From Polaromonas sp. (GTDB lineage: Bacteria > Pseudomonadota > Gammaproteobacteria > Burkholderiales > Burkholderiaceae_C), in NCBI RefSeq assembly GCF_030689685.1, contig NZ_JAUYEY010000057.1:1-51709 (forward strand): a stretch of 51,709 bases of DNA. Reading direction: 5' to 3'. The translations under genes were made by a program, and so were the position numbers. Below, piece by piece: positions 1 to 9,391 of this stretch. Each line of letters begins with the position of its first letter. The first letter of the stretch is position 1. The notes below the pieces were generated by a model, which ran no database searches, was not told the origin of the DNA, and was given only the letters and a program-made list of their open reading frames with translations.

Positions 1-33
1 TTCATCAATCGGCTGTTCACCCGCAGCGACTGA
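1..33 (+). CDS. C-terminal end of an unidentified gene (partial)
   Basis: The first ten codons in frame 1 are open and end in TGA at 31-33. The reading (FINRLFTRSD) is protein-like but too short to identify. The gene would run in from outside the window and end just before the large inverted repeat at 56-220, which would fit a terminator between two convergent genes. This is a weak call from one short open stretch. Confidence 0.3.
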   Translation, partial: FINRLFTRSD

Positions 34-55
34 ACCAGTGCGGATTTGATAGGCC

Positions 56-220
56 AGGAGCCTGGGCGGCAGAAGGCGTCGAAGCGAAAAGTGGCCCCGG
101 CGAGGACAGTTTTTGCCGGGTTTGCAGCCTCATAGCCGTAGCTATGGGGCAAGAAGCCGGTGAAAAATGGACCGTCGCGGCCACTTTGCAGCCGACGTAC
201 CTTCTGCCGCCCAGGCTCCT
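56..220. repeat. 165-bp imperfect palindrome (large inverted repeat)
   Basis: The outer 21 bases (56-76) are the exact reverse complement of 200-220. Inside, the arms keep matching with small gaps up to a four-base tip near 136-139 (tagc-cgta-gcta). Read on one strand this would fold into one long hairpin of roughly 80 bases per arm. It lies between the gene tail at 1-33 and the minus-strand tRNA-Arg, so it could act as a two-way terminator. It could equally be a non-autonomous mobile or repetitive element. No reading frame in it looks like a gene. Confidence 0.75.
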
Positions 221-433
221 AGAGGGTTATGATCAAAAAAAATGCTGGCGTTTAAGCATCTGCAAATCATATGGGCCACAAGTGGGCCACGGATGGGCCA
301 CATGAAACGGCCAACATCTGCGTTGACCATAGCCCTAGCGCCCTGCTTGGCCCACAAGTCATGCTGAAAGGGCCAGCTTGAAATCAATTGACTGCAAGAT
401 GCGCCTCAAGCGGCACACGTAAGTCATTGATTT
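221..433. other. Non-coding stretch with short gggccac direct repeats
   Basis: No credible gene is seen. The segment 272-303 carries several spaced copies of tgggccac, and related words recur near 350 and again near 27712. It lies downstream of the minus-strand tRNA. The one open frame across it reads as low-complexity shadow sequence. Confidence 0.4.
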
Positions 434-509
434 TGGTGCGGCTGGCGGGGATCGAACCCACGACCCTTGGCTTCGGAGGCCAATACTCTATCCACTGAGC
501 TACAGCCGC
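434..509 (-). tRNA. tRNA-Arg (anticodon CCG)
   Basis: Read on the minus strand this 76-base segment folds as a standard tRNA. The acceptor stem GCGGCTG pairs with CAGCCGC, followed by U8-A9, a D arm with GCTC/GAGT, and an anticodon arm TTGGC-CTCCGAA-GCCAA with anticodon CCG. The T arm is GTGGG-TTCGATC-CCCGC with one G-T pair. The discriminator is A and the CCA end is encoded (434-436). It decodes the CGG arginine codon. No integrase or att duplication is seen next to it. Confidence 0.96.
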
Positions 510-712
510 AACGCTGAAAGGATGACCCTGATCGACTTTGCAGTGCGCAGGGAGTTCACAGGACCCCGCCAGTTGGGCATGTTCCTGTGGAAAGCATGGA
601 TTCTACCAGCCAGGCCAGCGTCGCCCAGTCCTCAGGGAGGCCGCAGCTATAATCAAAGGTTGTCGAATATGAGTTGCTTTAGTCACCCGATATCTGCCTT
701 TTTGAGGAAGCC

Positions 713-1582
713 ATGAGCGCAAACGATCACACGACGGCCCACGAAGAAGACCACTCTGGCCCCATCAAAACACCCCAGCAGCTACTGGCTGCGATTTTTT
801 TCTCTTTTGTTGTCCCTATTTTCGCCATCATTGCACTGGTTTATTACGTCACATCGGACAAGCGTCCCCCCGCTGGCGCCGTCAATGTTGAAAAGGCCGT
901 GGCACAGCGCATCCAGAAAATCGGCATGGTGGAGATTCGCGATGCGAACCGCCCGCTCAAGGCCGGCGCGGAAGTCTATGCCGTTCAATGTGCCGCCTGC
1001 CACACCGCTGGCGTAGCCAACGCGCCCAAGCTGGGCGACGCCGCAAGCTGGGGACCGCGCATCCGCACCGGCTACGAAGCCTTGCTGACTTCCGCCCTCA
1101 AAGGCAAGGGCGCCATGGCCGCGCAGGGCGGTGGCGATTTTGAAGATGCCGAAATCGGCCGGGCCGTTGTGCACATGGCCAATTCAGCGGGCGCAAAATT
1201 TGCCGAGCCGCAGCGGGCCGCTGCGGTGGCTGCGGCCCCGGACAGTGCCGCACCCGCTGCTGGGCCCTCCCCCGACGTGATGACCGCCGTGGCCGCTGCC
1301 AACAAGACCGCAGCAGCACCTGCCGCCGCGCCGACAACCGTAGCCGGCGCCGTTCCGGCCCTGTACACCCAGGCTTGCGCAGCCTGCCACATCGCAGGCG
1401 TCGCCAATGCGCCCAAGCTTGCCGACAAGGCGGCCTGGGCGCCGCGCGTTGCACTGGGCGTGGATGCCCTGACCGCCAGCGTCATCAAGGGCAAGGGCGC
1501 CATGCCGCCACGCGGCGGCTCGACCGGCTCGGATGCCGACATCAAAGCCGTCGTGCAGTACATGGTCAGCACCGTCAAATAA
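713..1582 (+). CDS. Membrane-anchored diheme cytochrome c5 family protein
   Basis: This 289-residue protein has a short charged N-terminus, one transmembrane anchor (about 25-47) and two class I cytochrome c domains. Each domain has a CAACH heme-binding motif (93-97 and 222-226) and a downstream methionine in a similar KGKGAM context, so the second domain looks like an internal duplication of the first. The domains are joined by an Ala/Pro-rich linker (about 165-210). Expected role is periplasmic electron transfer at the respiratory chain, with the heme domains outside the membrane. A purine-rich site (gagga) precedes the ATG. The family call is firm; the redox partner is unknown. Confidence 0.9.
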   Translation: MSANDHTTAHEEDHSGPIKTPQQLLAAIFFSFVVPIFAIIALVYYVTSDKRPPAGAVNVEKAVAQRIQKIGMVEIRDANRPLKAGAEVYAVQCAACHTAGVANAPKLGDAASWGPRIRTGYEALLTSALKGKGAMAAQGGGDFEDAEIGRAVVHMANSAGAKFAEPQRAAAVAAAPDSAAPAAGPSPDVMTAVAAANKTAAAPAAAPTTVAGAVPALYTQACAACHIAGVANAPKLADKAAWAPRVALGVDALTASVIKGKGAMPPRGGSTGSDADIKAVVQYMVSTVK

Positions 1583-1655
1583 AGGAGCAGCAAGCCATGG
1601 AAAAAGGCCTCTGACCCATGTCTGACGGGCGACATCAGCTATTTATTTGATAGCA

Positions 1656-2207
1656 TCAGGCCTTGGGCTGCTGACCAGCGGCGGGGCTGCGCACATAGGC
1701 AAAACGCTGCGGCAAGTCCCGCGTGGGCACCTCCTGCGGCACCCAAAGGCCCTGCTCGATGGCCTCGGCCGCGTGCAGCATGTCTTGCGTATGAACCAGG
1801 CCAAAACCCAGATGCGTGTCGAGGTAGACCCGGCCGTGCTCGTCAAGGACGCAGCGCTGCACACGCGCCGCCTCGCCGGTGTGCGATGTCACTGCGAAAT
1901 CGGGTGCGATGCCGATGCGCCACACCAGCGGCGTCGCCTCCAGCTCCACATACACGCGCTGCGGGCCGTTCTGGAAAAACCACCGGCCGGCCTTGTCGCT
2001 TTCGTAGTTGCGGGCAATGAAGTCGATCAGCTTGTCGTGCTTGAGCAGCGAGCCCTTGCCCGCCGCGACACCGCCGGCAAACGGTCCGGCCGCCTGCGCC
2101 TGGTCGTCACGCATGTACCAGTTGCCGCGTGCATCCAGCCCCAACCAGCCGTAGCAGTCGGGCACGTTGGGCCATTTGGCAATGGCCTGGCGAACGATGT
2201 CATCCAT
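1656..2207 (-). CDS. Conserved betaproteobacterial protein of unknown function (DUF2946-like)
   Basis: A 183-residue protein beginning MDDIVRQAIAKWPN. The frame extends upstream but that part is arginine-rich shadow of the neighbouring gene, so the internal ATG at 2207 is preferred. It has a WLGLDARGNWYMRD segment, a KHDKLIDFI segment and a GRWFFQNGPQRVYVELEATP segment, which I recall from a small DUF family common in Burkholderiales. The DUF number is from memory and uncertain. Its start overlaps the end of the YheT hydrolase gene by 8 bases, so the two are probably translated from one message. No catalytic motif is evident and no function is assigned. Confidence 0.75.
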   Translation of the reverse strand: MDDIVRQAIAKWPNVPDCYGWLGLDARGNWYMRDDQAQAAGPFAGGVAAGKGSLLKHDKLIDFIARNYESDKAGRWFFQNGPQRVYVELEATPLVWRIGIAPDFAVTSHTGEAARVQRCVLDEHGRVYLDTHLGFGLVHTQDMLHAAEAIEQGLWVPQEVPTRDLPQRFAYVRSPAAGQQPKA

Positions 2208-3312
2208 GGCCTTGATTTTCCGCCAATGGCAACTGCGCCGCGAAAAATCCGCAGACGGCCTCGGGCATGGCACGCACATGGCCGGGAAACGGCGCCGACG
2301 GAAACCCGACATGGCCACCTTCGCGCGGCTGCCACAGCGTCACGGCCGCGCTGACGTCGGCGGACTGCGGCAGGCTGGCCGCCGGCACGAAAGGATCGTT
2401 GAGTGCATTGAGCGCCAGCGCAGGCACCGCAATGCGCCGCATGTGCGGCTTGGCCGAAGCGCGTCGCCAGTAGTCTTCGGTGTTCTTGAAGCCGTGCAGC
2501 GGCGCCGTCACCACGTTGTCGAACGCGTACAGGTCGCGCGCCGCCAACAAGTCTTCGACGCTGAAGAGACCGGGGTGCTGCTCCAGCTTTTTAAGCGCCT
2601 TGGGCACCATGGAGCTCAGGAACATGCGTGTGTAGACCAGGCGGTTAAAACCTTGACCGATGGCACGGCCGCTGGCCGCCAGGTCCAGCGGGGAGCAGAC
2701 CGACGCCACCGCACTGACCACGCTACTGGCGGCGCTGCCAAGCTCGCTTGCCCAGCGCATCAGGGCATTGCCGCCCAGCGAAATACCCACCGCCACCACC
2801 GCGCCCGCATGGGCGGCTTTCAAACGCCGCAGTATCCAGTCGATCTCCTCGAAGTCGCCCGAATGGTAGGCGCGGGGCGCATGGTTGAGTTCGCCCGAGC
2901 AGCCACGGAAATGCGGCACGGCGCAGGCCCAGCCGCGCACACGCGCGACATCGGCAAAGGCTTCAGCGTAATGGCTGGCCGAGGAGCCTTCCAGGCCGTG
3001 AAACACCACAAGAAGTGGGACTCCCACGCTCCCTACCGGCATCCGTTCGTCCTGAGCCTGTTGAAGAAAGCCCCCTGAGGTATCTTCCGATTGTCCTGAG
3101 CTTGTCGAAGGGGGGGGCAGCCCTTCGCTGCGTTCGGTATTCGCGCCGGTAGCATGCTGCGCAAAATCGACATCGACAAAATCGTTATCGGGCGTGACCC
3201 AGCGCTCGCGCCGGAAGCTGGGCGCTTCGGCCAGATAACGCTGCGAACGCAGGGCCGCATAAATGGTCTGCAGGTTGCCGCCAGGCAACCACCACGGGGC
3301 TTGGTAAATCAT
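2200..3312 (-). CDS. YheT-family alpha/beta hydrolase with an in-frame repeat insert
   Basis: A 370-residue alpha/beta hydrolase of the YheT family (COG0429). It has the N-terminal APWWLPGGNLQTIY motif, the oxyanion segment VFHGLEGSS, the nucleophile elbow GISLGGN, and late ALNDPFVP (Asp) and GGHVGF (His) segments completing a Ser-Asp-His triad. The ATG at 3312 fits family N-termini; a TTG at 3333, overlapping the previous stop, is an alternative. Between the N-terminal domain and the core is a Ser/Gln/Asp-rich stretch encoded by two tandem copies of a dispersed repeat (3043-3110), kept in frame. It forms a minus-strand group with the SnoaL-like and DUF genes. The physiological substrate is unknown. 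Confidence 0.88.
   Translation of the reverse strand: MIYQAPWWLPGGNLQTIYAALRSQRYLAEAPSFRRERWVTPDNDFVDVDFAQHATGANTERSEGLPPPSTSSGQSEDTSGGFLQQAQDERMPVGSVGVPLLVVFHGLEGSSASHYAEAFADVARVRGWACAVPHFRGCSGELNHAPRAYHSGDFEEIDWILRRLKAAHAGAVVAVGISLGGNALMRWASELGSAASSVVSAVASVCSPLDLAASGRAIGQGFNRLVYTRMFLSSMVPKALKKLEQHPGLFSVEDLLAARDLYAFDNVVTAPLHGFKNTEDYWRRASAKPHMRRIAVPALALNALNDPFVPAASLPQSADVSAAVTLWQPREGGHVGFPSAPFPGHVRAMPEAVCGFFAAQLPLAENQGHG
3043..3110. repeat. Two direct copies of the gtcctgagcttgtcgaag repeat inside the hydrolase gene
   Basis: The words gtcctgagcctgttgaag (about 3048-3066) and gtcctgagcttgtcgaag (about 3093-3110) are near-identical direct copies of a dispersed palindromic-type repeat known from many proteobacterial genomes. 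On the minus strand they are translated as STSSGQSE and then QQAQDERM within the hydrolase, without breaking the frame. They sit at a loop between the N-terminal region and the catalytic core. Confidence 0.8.
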
Positions 3313-3329
3313 GGGCAGGGGAAGCAAAC

Positions 3330-3776
3330 TCAATGCAGCACTTGCGGGCTGTCGGAGACTTCCTGCATTTCGCGCGGCGTGCCGGGGCTGGCGTGGTGGG
3401 CAACCATGCGCCAGCCCTGCGCGGTCTTGTTGTACACGTTGGTGGCAATCACATAGGCGTGGCGCAGCCCATCTTCGGTTATCACCTCGATACGCTCAAG
3501 CACGCTGTGCACGCTGGCGCTCATGGCTTCAACTTTATGGACTTTTTCGGCATGCGCGCGTATGGTGCCGATGGCAAACATGGCTTCAAACGCCGCGCGT
3601 ATCGCACCAGCGCCCAGCCAGCGGGGACCGCCGGGGTGCACACAGACAATATCGTCCTCATCGGCCCAGCAGGCCATGAGTTTGTCGATGTCGCCGAGTT
3701 GCAGCGCTTCGTAAAAAGCCGCTTCGATGTCATCGGCGTTGCCGCTGCTGGCCGGGGGTACTTTGGGTTTTCGCAT
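3330..3776 (-). CDS. SnoaL-like / NTF2-fold protein
   Basis: A 148-residue protein of the NTF2/SnoaL fold. It has an N-terminal helix with DDIEAAFYEALQLGDIDKLM, a WADEDDIVCVHPGG segment with the typical acidic and His residues, and a C-terminal WRMVAHHASPG strand typical of small stress-related NTF2-like proteins. The ATG at 3776 (MRKPKV) is chosen because upstream in-frame sequence looks non-coding. Its stop codon overlaps a possible TTG start of the hydrolase, so the two are probably co-transcribed. The ligand or reaction is unknown. Confidence 0.82.
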   Translation of the reverse strand: MRKPKVPPASSGNADDIEAAFYEALQLGDIDKLMACWADEDDIVCVHPGGPRWLGAGAIRAAFEAMFAIGTIRAHAEKVHKVEAMSASVHSVLERIEVITEDGLRHAYVIATNVYNKTAQGWRMVAHHASPGTPREMQEVSDSPQVLH

Positions 3777-4011
3777 GGTTCGGTGGGAAGGTGCAGTACT
3801 AGGCGCTGACCTTCGTATTAAGCCATGGCTGCACGACGCCCTGCATGTCACGGGCCACGAGCAGTTTGTGCGTGTTGCCAGTGCTGGCGCGCGTCGGACG
3901 AGGCGAAGCGATTGGCAAACACATTGGCCTGCCATTGGAAGAGCGATTTTCCGACTCGATGGACATCGTTGTCTATGGTAGTGTTGCAAATCGCATTTTT
4001 GGAGGCTTGTC
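3777..4011. other. Divergent intergenic region upstream of lemA
   Basis: This 235-base gap separates the minus-strand SnoaL gene from the plus-strand lemA group, so it should hold both promoters. No consensus -35/-10 pair stands out. A strong ribosome-binding site (ttggagg) lies about 10 bases before the lemA ATG. Open frames here look like chance. Confidence 0.5.
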
Positions 4012-4611
4012 ATGAAATCACGCTTTTTCAATGGGGCCCTTGTTGGCGCATTGGCGCTGCTGCTGTCCGGCTGCGGCTACAACGACTTCCAGCGCCTGGA
4101 CGAACAGACCAAGTCGGCCTGGTCCGAGGTGCTGAACCAGTACCAGCGCCGCGCCGACCTGGTGCCCAACATTGTGGCCACCGTCAAGGGCGAAGCCGCT
4201 TTTGAGCAGGACACGCTGACCAAAGTGGTGGAAGCGCGGGCAAAAGCCACCTCCATACAGGTGACACCCGAGACGCTGAACAATCCGGAAGCCTTTGCCA
4301 AATTTCAGGCGGCGCAAGGCGAGCTCAGCTCGGCGCTGTCGCGTTTGCTGGTGGTCACTGAAAACTACCCCAACCTCAAGGCCAACCAGGGCTTCCAGGA
4401 CCTGCGCGTGCAGCTCGAAGGGACAGAGAACCGCATCACCGTGGCGCGCAACCGCTACATCCAGGCGGTGCAGGCGTACAACGTGCTGGCGCGCAGCTTT
4501 CCCAACAACCTGACGGCGATGGTGTTTGGTTACGCAGTCAAACCGACCTTCAGTGTGCAGAACGAGACGCAAATTTCTGCCCCGCCCACGGTGGACTTCA
4601 ACAAGAAGTAA
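4012..4611 (+). CDS. LemA family lipoprotein
   Basis: A 199-residue LemA-family protein. The N-terminus has a signal peptide and lipobox LSGC (Cys21), so it is probably a lipoprotein. The body has the family hallmarks: YNDFQRLDEQTKSAWSEVLN, RRADLVPNIVATVKG, then a long helical region with YPNLKANQGF and ENRITVARNRYIQAVQAYN. Family members have a membrane-proximal helix bundle of unclear function. It is followed closely by two TPM-domain genes, a classic association in bacteria, which suggests a shared envelope role. A clear ribosome-binding site precedes the ATG. Confidence 0.93.
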   Translation: MKSRFFNGALVGALALLLSGCGYNDFQRLDEQTKSAWSEVLNQYQRRADLVPNIVATVKGEAAFEQDTLTKVVEARAKATSIQVTPETLNNPEAFAKFQAAQGELSSALSRLLVVTENYPNLKANQGFQDLRVQLEGTENRITVARNRYIQAVQAYNVLARSFPNNLTAMVFGYAVKPTFSVQNETQISAPPTVDFNKK

Positions 4612-4629
4612 GCCAACACTTTGCCGGGC

Positions 4630-5541
4630 ATGCGCCACTTTCGCTCCTTCCATTGGCCGCAGCTCGCGCTGGCCCTGTGTTTGTTTGTGGGCATCGGTGC
4701 GCTGCGTGCGCAGGATGTTCTGCCGGTACCTGCGTTGACTGCCCGCGTGATGGACCGCACCGGCACCCTGGATGCCGCACAAAAGCAGGCTCTTGAGGCC
4801 AAGCTGGCCGCTTTTGAGAAGGCGCGCGGCGCACAGGTGGTGGTATTGATGGTGCCCACCACCGCGCCGGAAGACATCGCGGCGTATGCGCAGCGGGTGG
4901 GTGACAGCTGGAAGATCGGGCGCAAGTCCATCGGTGACGGGCTGCTGCTGCTGGTGGCCAAAGACGACCGCAAGGTGCGCATTGAAACCACCAAAACGCT
5001 GGAAGGGGCCATCCCCGATCTGGCCGCGCGCCAGATCATTGACAGCGCCATCACGCCGCGCTTTCGGCAAAACGACTTTGCCGGCGGTATCAATGCCGCC
5101 ACCGACCAGATCATGGCGCGCATCACGGGTGAAAACCTGCCGGTCCCTGATCAGCCCGGCGGCAGCCGCCCTGCCGACAGCGGCATCAACTGGACCGACA
5201 TGGCGGTGTTTCTGTTTTTTGCGGTGCCGATAGGCGGGCGCGTGCTGGCCAGCATGCTGGGCCGCAAGCTGGGTTCGGTCGCCACCGGCGGCGCAGTCGG
5301 TGCGCTGGCCTGGCTGTTCACCAGCAGCCTGTGGATAGGCGGCATTGCGGCGCTGGCGGGCATGCTGTTTGCGCTGGTGTCCAGTCTGGGCAGCTTGGGC
5401 GCTATGGGCGGTATGGGTCGCGGCCGGGGCTCGTCGGGCTGGGGCGGCGGTGGCGGTTTTGGTGGTGGTGGCGGCGGAGGTGGTTTCAGCAGCGGCGGGG
5501 GCGGCAACTTTGGCGGCGGTGGCGCGTCGGGAAGCTGGTAG
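4630..5541 (+). CDS. TPM-domain (YgcG-like) membrane protein with Gly-rich tail
   Basis: A 303-residue protein. After a signal peptide (ending near LRAQD) comes a TPM domain with LTARVMDRTGTLDAAQKQAL, VVVLMVPTT, DGLLLLVAKDDRKVRIET and a DFAGGINAA segment. It continues with two or three hydrophobic segments (about 195-265) and ends in a very Gly/Ser-rich tail. This matches the YgcG-type architecture found beside lemA. The ATG at 4630 is chosen; an in-frame TTG at 4621 is also possible. It probably sits in the inner membrane with the TPM domain outside. The role is unknown. Confidence 0.9.
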   Translation: MRHFRSFHWPQLALALCLFVGIGALRAQDVLPVPALTARVMDRTGTLDAAQKQALEAKLAAFEKARGAQVVVLMVPTTAPEDIAAYAQRVGDSWKIGRKSIGDGLLLLVAKDDRKVRIETTKTLEGAIPDLAARQIIDSAITPRFRQNDFAGGINAATDQIMARITGENLPVPDQPGGSRPADSGINWTDMAVFLFFAVPIGGRVLASMLGRKLGSVATGGAVGALAWLFTSSLWIGGIAALAGMLFALVSSLGSLGAMGGMGRGRGSSGWGGGGGFGGGGGGGGFSSGGGGNFGGGGASGSW

Positions 5542-5546
5542 GCGTC

Positions 5547-6089
5547 ATGATCACCCAACTTAAACTCCTGCTCAAACACCTGTGGCTGGACGCATCCGAC
5601 GCGGCACGCGCGATTCCGCCGGACATGCTGGAGCGGCTGGCCCGGCGCGTGGCCGCCAGCGAGCGGCGCCACAGCGGCGAGATCAGGATTTGTGTCGAGG
5701 CCGCACTGCCCGCCAGCACCCTGTGGCGGCTGGACGGCAACCACAGCCTGGCCGCACTCACCCGCGAGAGGGCTGTGGCGATGTTTGGCAAGTTGGGGGT
5801 CTGGGACACCGAACACAACAACGGCATCCTGATTTACCTGCTAGTGGCAGAACACGCCATCGAAATTGTGGCGGATCGTGGTGTGGCCCGGCACGTCAGC
5901 GCGGCCCAGTGGCAGGCCATGGTGGCGCACATGGCCAGCGCCTTCAAAGAGCAGCGTTACGAAGACGGGCTGACACAGGCGCTGGAAGAATGTTCGGCCG
6001 TGCTGATGCAGCACTTTGCGCTACAGCCGGGCGCCAGCGGCGTCCATGACGCAGGCAACGAATTGCCTGACGCACCCCTGATTCAATAG
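5547..6089 (+). CDS. Second TPM-domain protein
   Basis: A 180-residue TPM-fold protein without an obvious signal peptide. It carries RRHSGEIRICVEAALP, RERAVAMFGKLGVWDTEHNN, GILIYLLVAEHAIEIVADRGV and a C-terminal helical part. The start ATG lies 5 bases after the stop of the preceding TPM gene, so lemA, TPM1 and TPM2 form one operon. Duplicated TPM genes behind lemA, one secreted or anchored and one shorter, are a common layout. Function is unknown; a cytoplasmic-side partner of the first TPM protein is an inference. Confidence 0.87.
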   Translation: MITQLKLLLKHLWLDASDAARAIPPDMLERLARRVAASERRHSGEIRICVEAALPASTLWRLDGNHSLAALTRERAVAMFGKLGVWDTEHNNGILIYLLVAEHAIEIVADRGVARHVSAAQWQAMVAHMASAFKEQRYEDGLTQALEECSAVLMQHFALQPGASGVHDAGNELPDAPLIQ

Positions 6090-6105
6090 CCGCTTGCCTT
6101 TGCAG

Positions 6106-6249
6106 CTAACGCGCGAGCAGTACGCCGAGGGCCGCAACGGTACAGAGCAACAACAGCCCGCGCCTGAGCCAGACCCAGCCCACACGTCGGGCCTGTACCG
6201 CTGGGTGGACCTCGTCCGCCCAGGTCTCGCTGTCCAGAATGCTGTCCAT
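6106..6249 (-). CDS. Small single-span membrane protein
   Basis: A 47-residue open frame beginning MDSILDSETWADEVHP. It has an RRVGWVWLRRG segment followed by one hydrophobic helix to the C-terminus, so it is a candidate small inner-membrane protein. The start is supported by a very strong ribosome-binding site (AGAGGAGGG) placed 6-8 bases before the ATG. The frame extends upstream but without coding character. It lies convergent to the TPM operon. No homologue is recognised. Confidence 0.55.
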   Translation of the reverse strand: MDSILDSETWADEVHPAVQARRVGWVWLRRGLLLLCTVAALGVLLAR

Positions 6250-6331
6250 GATCTGCCCTCCTCTTGGTCGTTTCAACCCCCTCCAACATAGCGCCCATCG
6301 GCGCGTCCTGGCGTGAGGAGTTGTTACCATT

Positions 6332-6387
6332 CGCTATCAATTTAGTAGCTGCTTACGCAGGTGTGATAAGGGCTGGAGGCATATTTG
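6332..6387. repeat. Dispersed Comamonadaceae-type repeat (tagctgcttacgca family)
   Basis: The segment cgctatcaatttagtagctg, followed by cttacgcaggtgtgataagg and gctggaggc, is one of several relatives in this window of a short intergenic repeat. Other relatives are near 1634, 19526, 24433, 27408, 27677, 50084 and 50756. It lies between the small membrane gene and the atp terminator. It does not look coding. Confidence 0.65.
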
Positions 6388-6508
6388 ACTGGTATAAAAC
6401 TGTAGCACCCCAAAAATGACACTTCCGGCAAACACCACACAACCGCTACCCGTGCCGGGTAAGGGTTGCACCCCGACGGCCTGTAGCCAGGTGTGTGTGG
6501 AGCACATG

Positions 6509-6538
6509 AAAAAGCCCCTGGCTTGCGGCAGGGGCTTT
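6509..6538 (-). terminator. Rho-independent terminator of the atp operon
   Basis: The inverted repeat aaagcccctg (6511-6520) and caggggcttt (6529-6538) forms a 10-bp stem with an 8-base loop. Read on the minus strand it is followed by TTTTTC. It sits 40 bases after the atpC stop, exactly where the nine-gene operon should end. Confidence 0.9.
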
Positions 6539-6577
6539 GGCGTTGGTGCAAATACCGGCGGCGAGCGATGCGCTGCC

Positions 6578-7003
6578 TTACTTTTTCTGGCGGAACTTGC
6601 GCAGGGCGGCAATTTGCGCCGCCATCACCATCAGTTCGGATTGCGCCATCGCGATATCGATATCGGTCTTGGCGTTTTTCAGGGCCTCTTCGGCAGCCGC
6701 TTTGGCCACGCCGGCCTTGGCTTCGTCCAGGTCTTTGCCACGGATGGCGGTGTCGCTGAGCACGGTCACGCAGTGCGGTTGCACTTCGAGCAAGCCACCA
6801 GCGACGAAAACAAACTCTTCCGTGCCGTCGGCCTTTTCAATGCGCACCGCACCTGGTTTGATTCGGGTGATCAGCGGTGTGTGGCGTGGGTAAATGCCCA
6901 GCTCGCCCGCCTCGCCCGGCAAAGCCACAAACCTGGCTTCGCCGGAGAAGATGGACTCCTCGGCACTGACCACATCGACGCGGATGGTGTGTGGGGTGTC
7001 CAT
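6578..7003 (-). CDS. atpC: ATP synthase F1 subunit epsilon
   Basis: A 141-residue subunit epsilon, part of the central stalk that couples rotation to catalysis and inhibits ATP hydrolysis. The N-terminal beta domain ([34 protein letters not shown]) and the C-terminal helix hairpin (ending [11 protein letters not shown]) are both present. It is the last gene of the operon, starts 3 bases after the atpD stop, and is followed by a strong terminator. Confidence 0.97.
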   Translation of the reverse strand: MDTPHTIRVDVVSAEESIFSGEARFVALPGEAGELGIYPRHTPLITRIKPGAVRIEKADGTEEFVFVAGGLLEVQPHCVTVLSDTAIRGKDLDEAKAGVAKAAAEEALKNAKTDIDIAMAQSELMVMAAQIAALRKFRQKK

Positions 7004-7006
7004 GAC

Positions 7007-8455
<1,449 letters not shown>

Positions 8456-8480
8456 TTAATCTTTAAATCGGTGTGGCGGT

Positions 8481-9347
8481 TTAAACCGCAGCAGCACCAG
8501 CGACGATTTCCGAAAGTTCTTTCGTGATCGCTGCCTGGCGCGTTTTGTTGTAAACCAGCTTGAGCTCGCCAATCACGCTGCCGGCGTTGTCGGTGGCGGC
8601 CTTCATGGCCACCATGCGGGCGGACTGCTCGGACGCCATGTTTTCGGCCACCGCCTGATAAACCAGCGCTTCGACGTAACGGACCAGCAGGTCGTCAATG
8701 ACGGTCTGTGCATCAGGCTCGTAGATGTAGTCCCAGCCGTGCTGGTCCTTGTCGGCCTGCATGTTTTCTGCCGTCAGCGGCAGCAACTGCTCGACCACCG
8801 GCTCCTGACGCATGGTGTTGATGAACTTGGTGTAGCACAGGTACACCGTCTTGATCTTGCCTTCGCTGTATGCGTCGAGCAGCACCTTGACGGGACCGAT
8901 CAGCTTCTCCAGGTGCGGCTTGTCGCCAAGCTGCGTCACATGCGAGATCACCTTGGCGCCAACGCGGTTGAGAAAACCCAGACCCTTGTTGCCGATGGCC
9001 ACCGCCTGCGAATCCTCGCCCGCCGCCTGCAGCTCCTTGAGCTTGAGCGTCACGGCACGCAGCACATTGGTATTGAGGCCACCGCACAAGCCCTTGTCGG
9101 TGGTCACCACGATGAAACCCGTCGTTTTGGTGTCGTTGGACTCCATGAAGGCGTGCGTGTACTCGGGGTTGGCCTGGGCCAAATTAGCCGCGATGTTGCG
9201 GATCTTGTCGCTGTAAGGACGGGCGGCACGCATCCGTTCCTGCGCCTTGCGCATCTTGGAGGCCGCCACCATTTCCATGGCTTTGGTGATCTTCTTGGTG
9301 TTTTCCACCGATTTGATCTTGCCTCTAATTTCCTTGCCTGCAGCCAT
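8481..9347 (-). CDS. atpG: ATP synthase F1 subunit gamma
   Basis: The rotating gamma subunit, 288 residues. It has the typical N-terminal helix [20 protein letters not shown] followed by [13 protein letters not shown], the [10 protein letters not shown] segment, and a C-terminal helix with [17 protein letters not shown] that forms the coiled-coil shaft inside the alpha/beta ring. It lies between atpA and atpD in the standard order. Confidence 0.98.
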   Translation of the reverse strand: MAAGKEIRGKIKSVENTKKITKAMEMVAASKMRKAQERMRAARPYSDKIRNIAANLAQANPEYTHAFMESNDTKTTGFIVVTTDKGLCGGLNTNVLRAVTLKLKELQAAGEDSQAVAIGNKGLGFLNRVGAKVISHVTQLGDKPHLEKLIGPVKVLLDAYSEGKIKTVYLCYTKFINTMRQEPVVEQLLPLTAENMQADKDQHGWDYIYEPDAQTVIDDLLVRYVEALVYQAVAENMASEQSARMVAMKAATDNAGSVIGELKLVYNKTRQAAITKELSEIVAGAAAV

Positions 9348-9391
9348 TTCTGTTCCTAATAGTTTCTAGAACGCTTTGGTTTTAGGTCAGA

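Noticed and set aside
434..509. tRNA-Arg as an integration site for the element next to it
   Set aside because: No second copy of the tRNA 3' end and no integrase is seen in the window.
4018..5126. Long minus-strand open frames across lemA and the first TPM gene
   Set aside because: They mirror two well-supported genes and have shadow-type composition.
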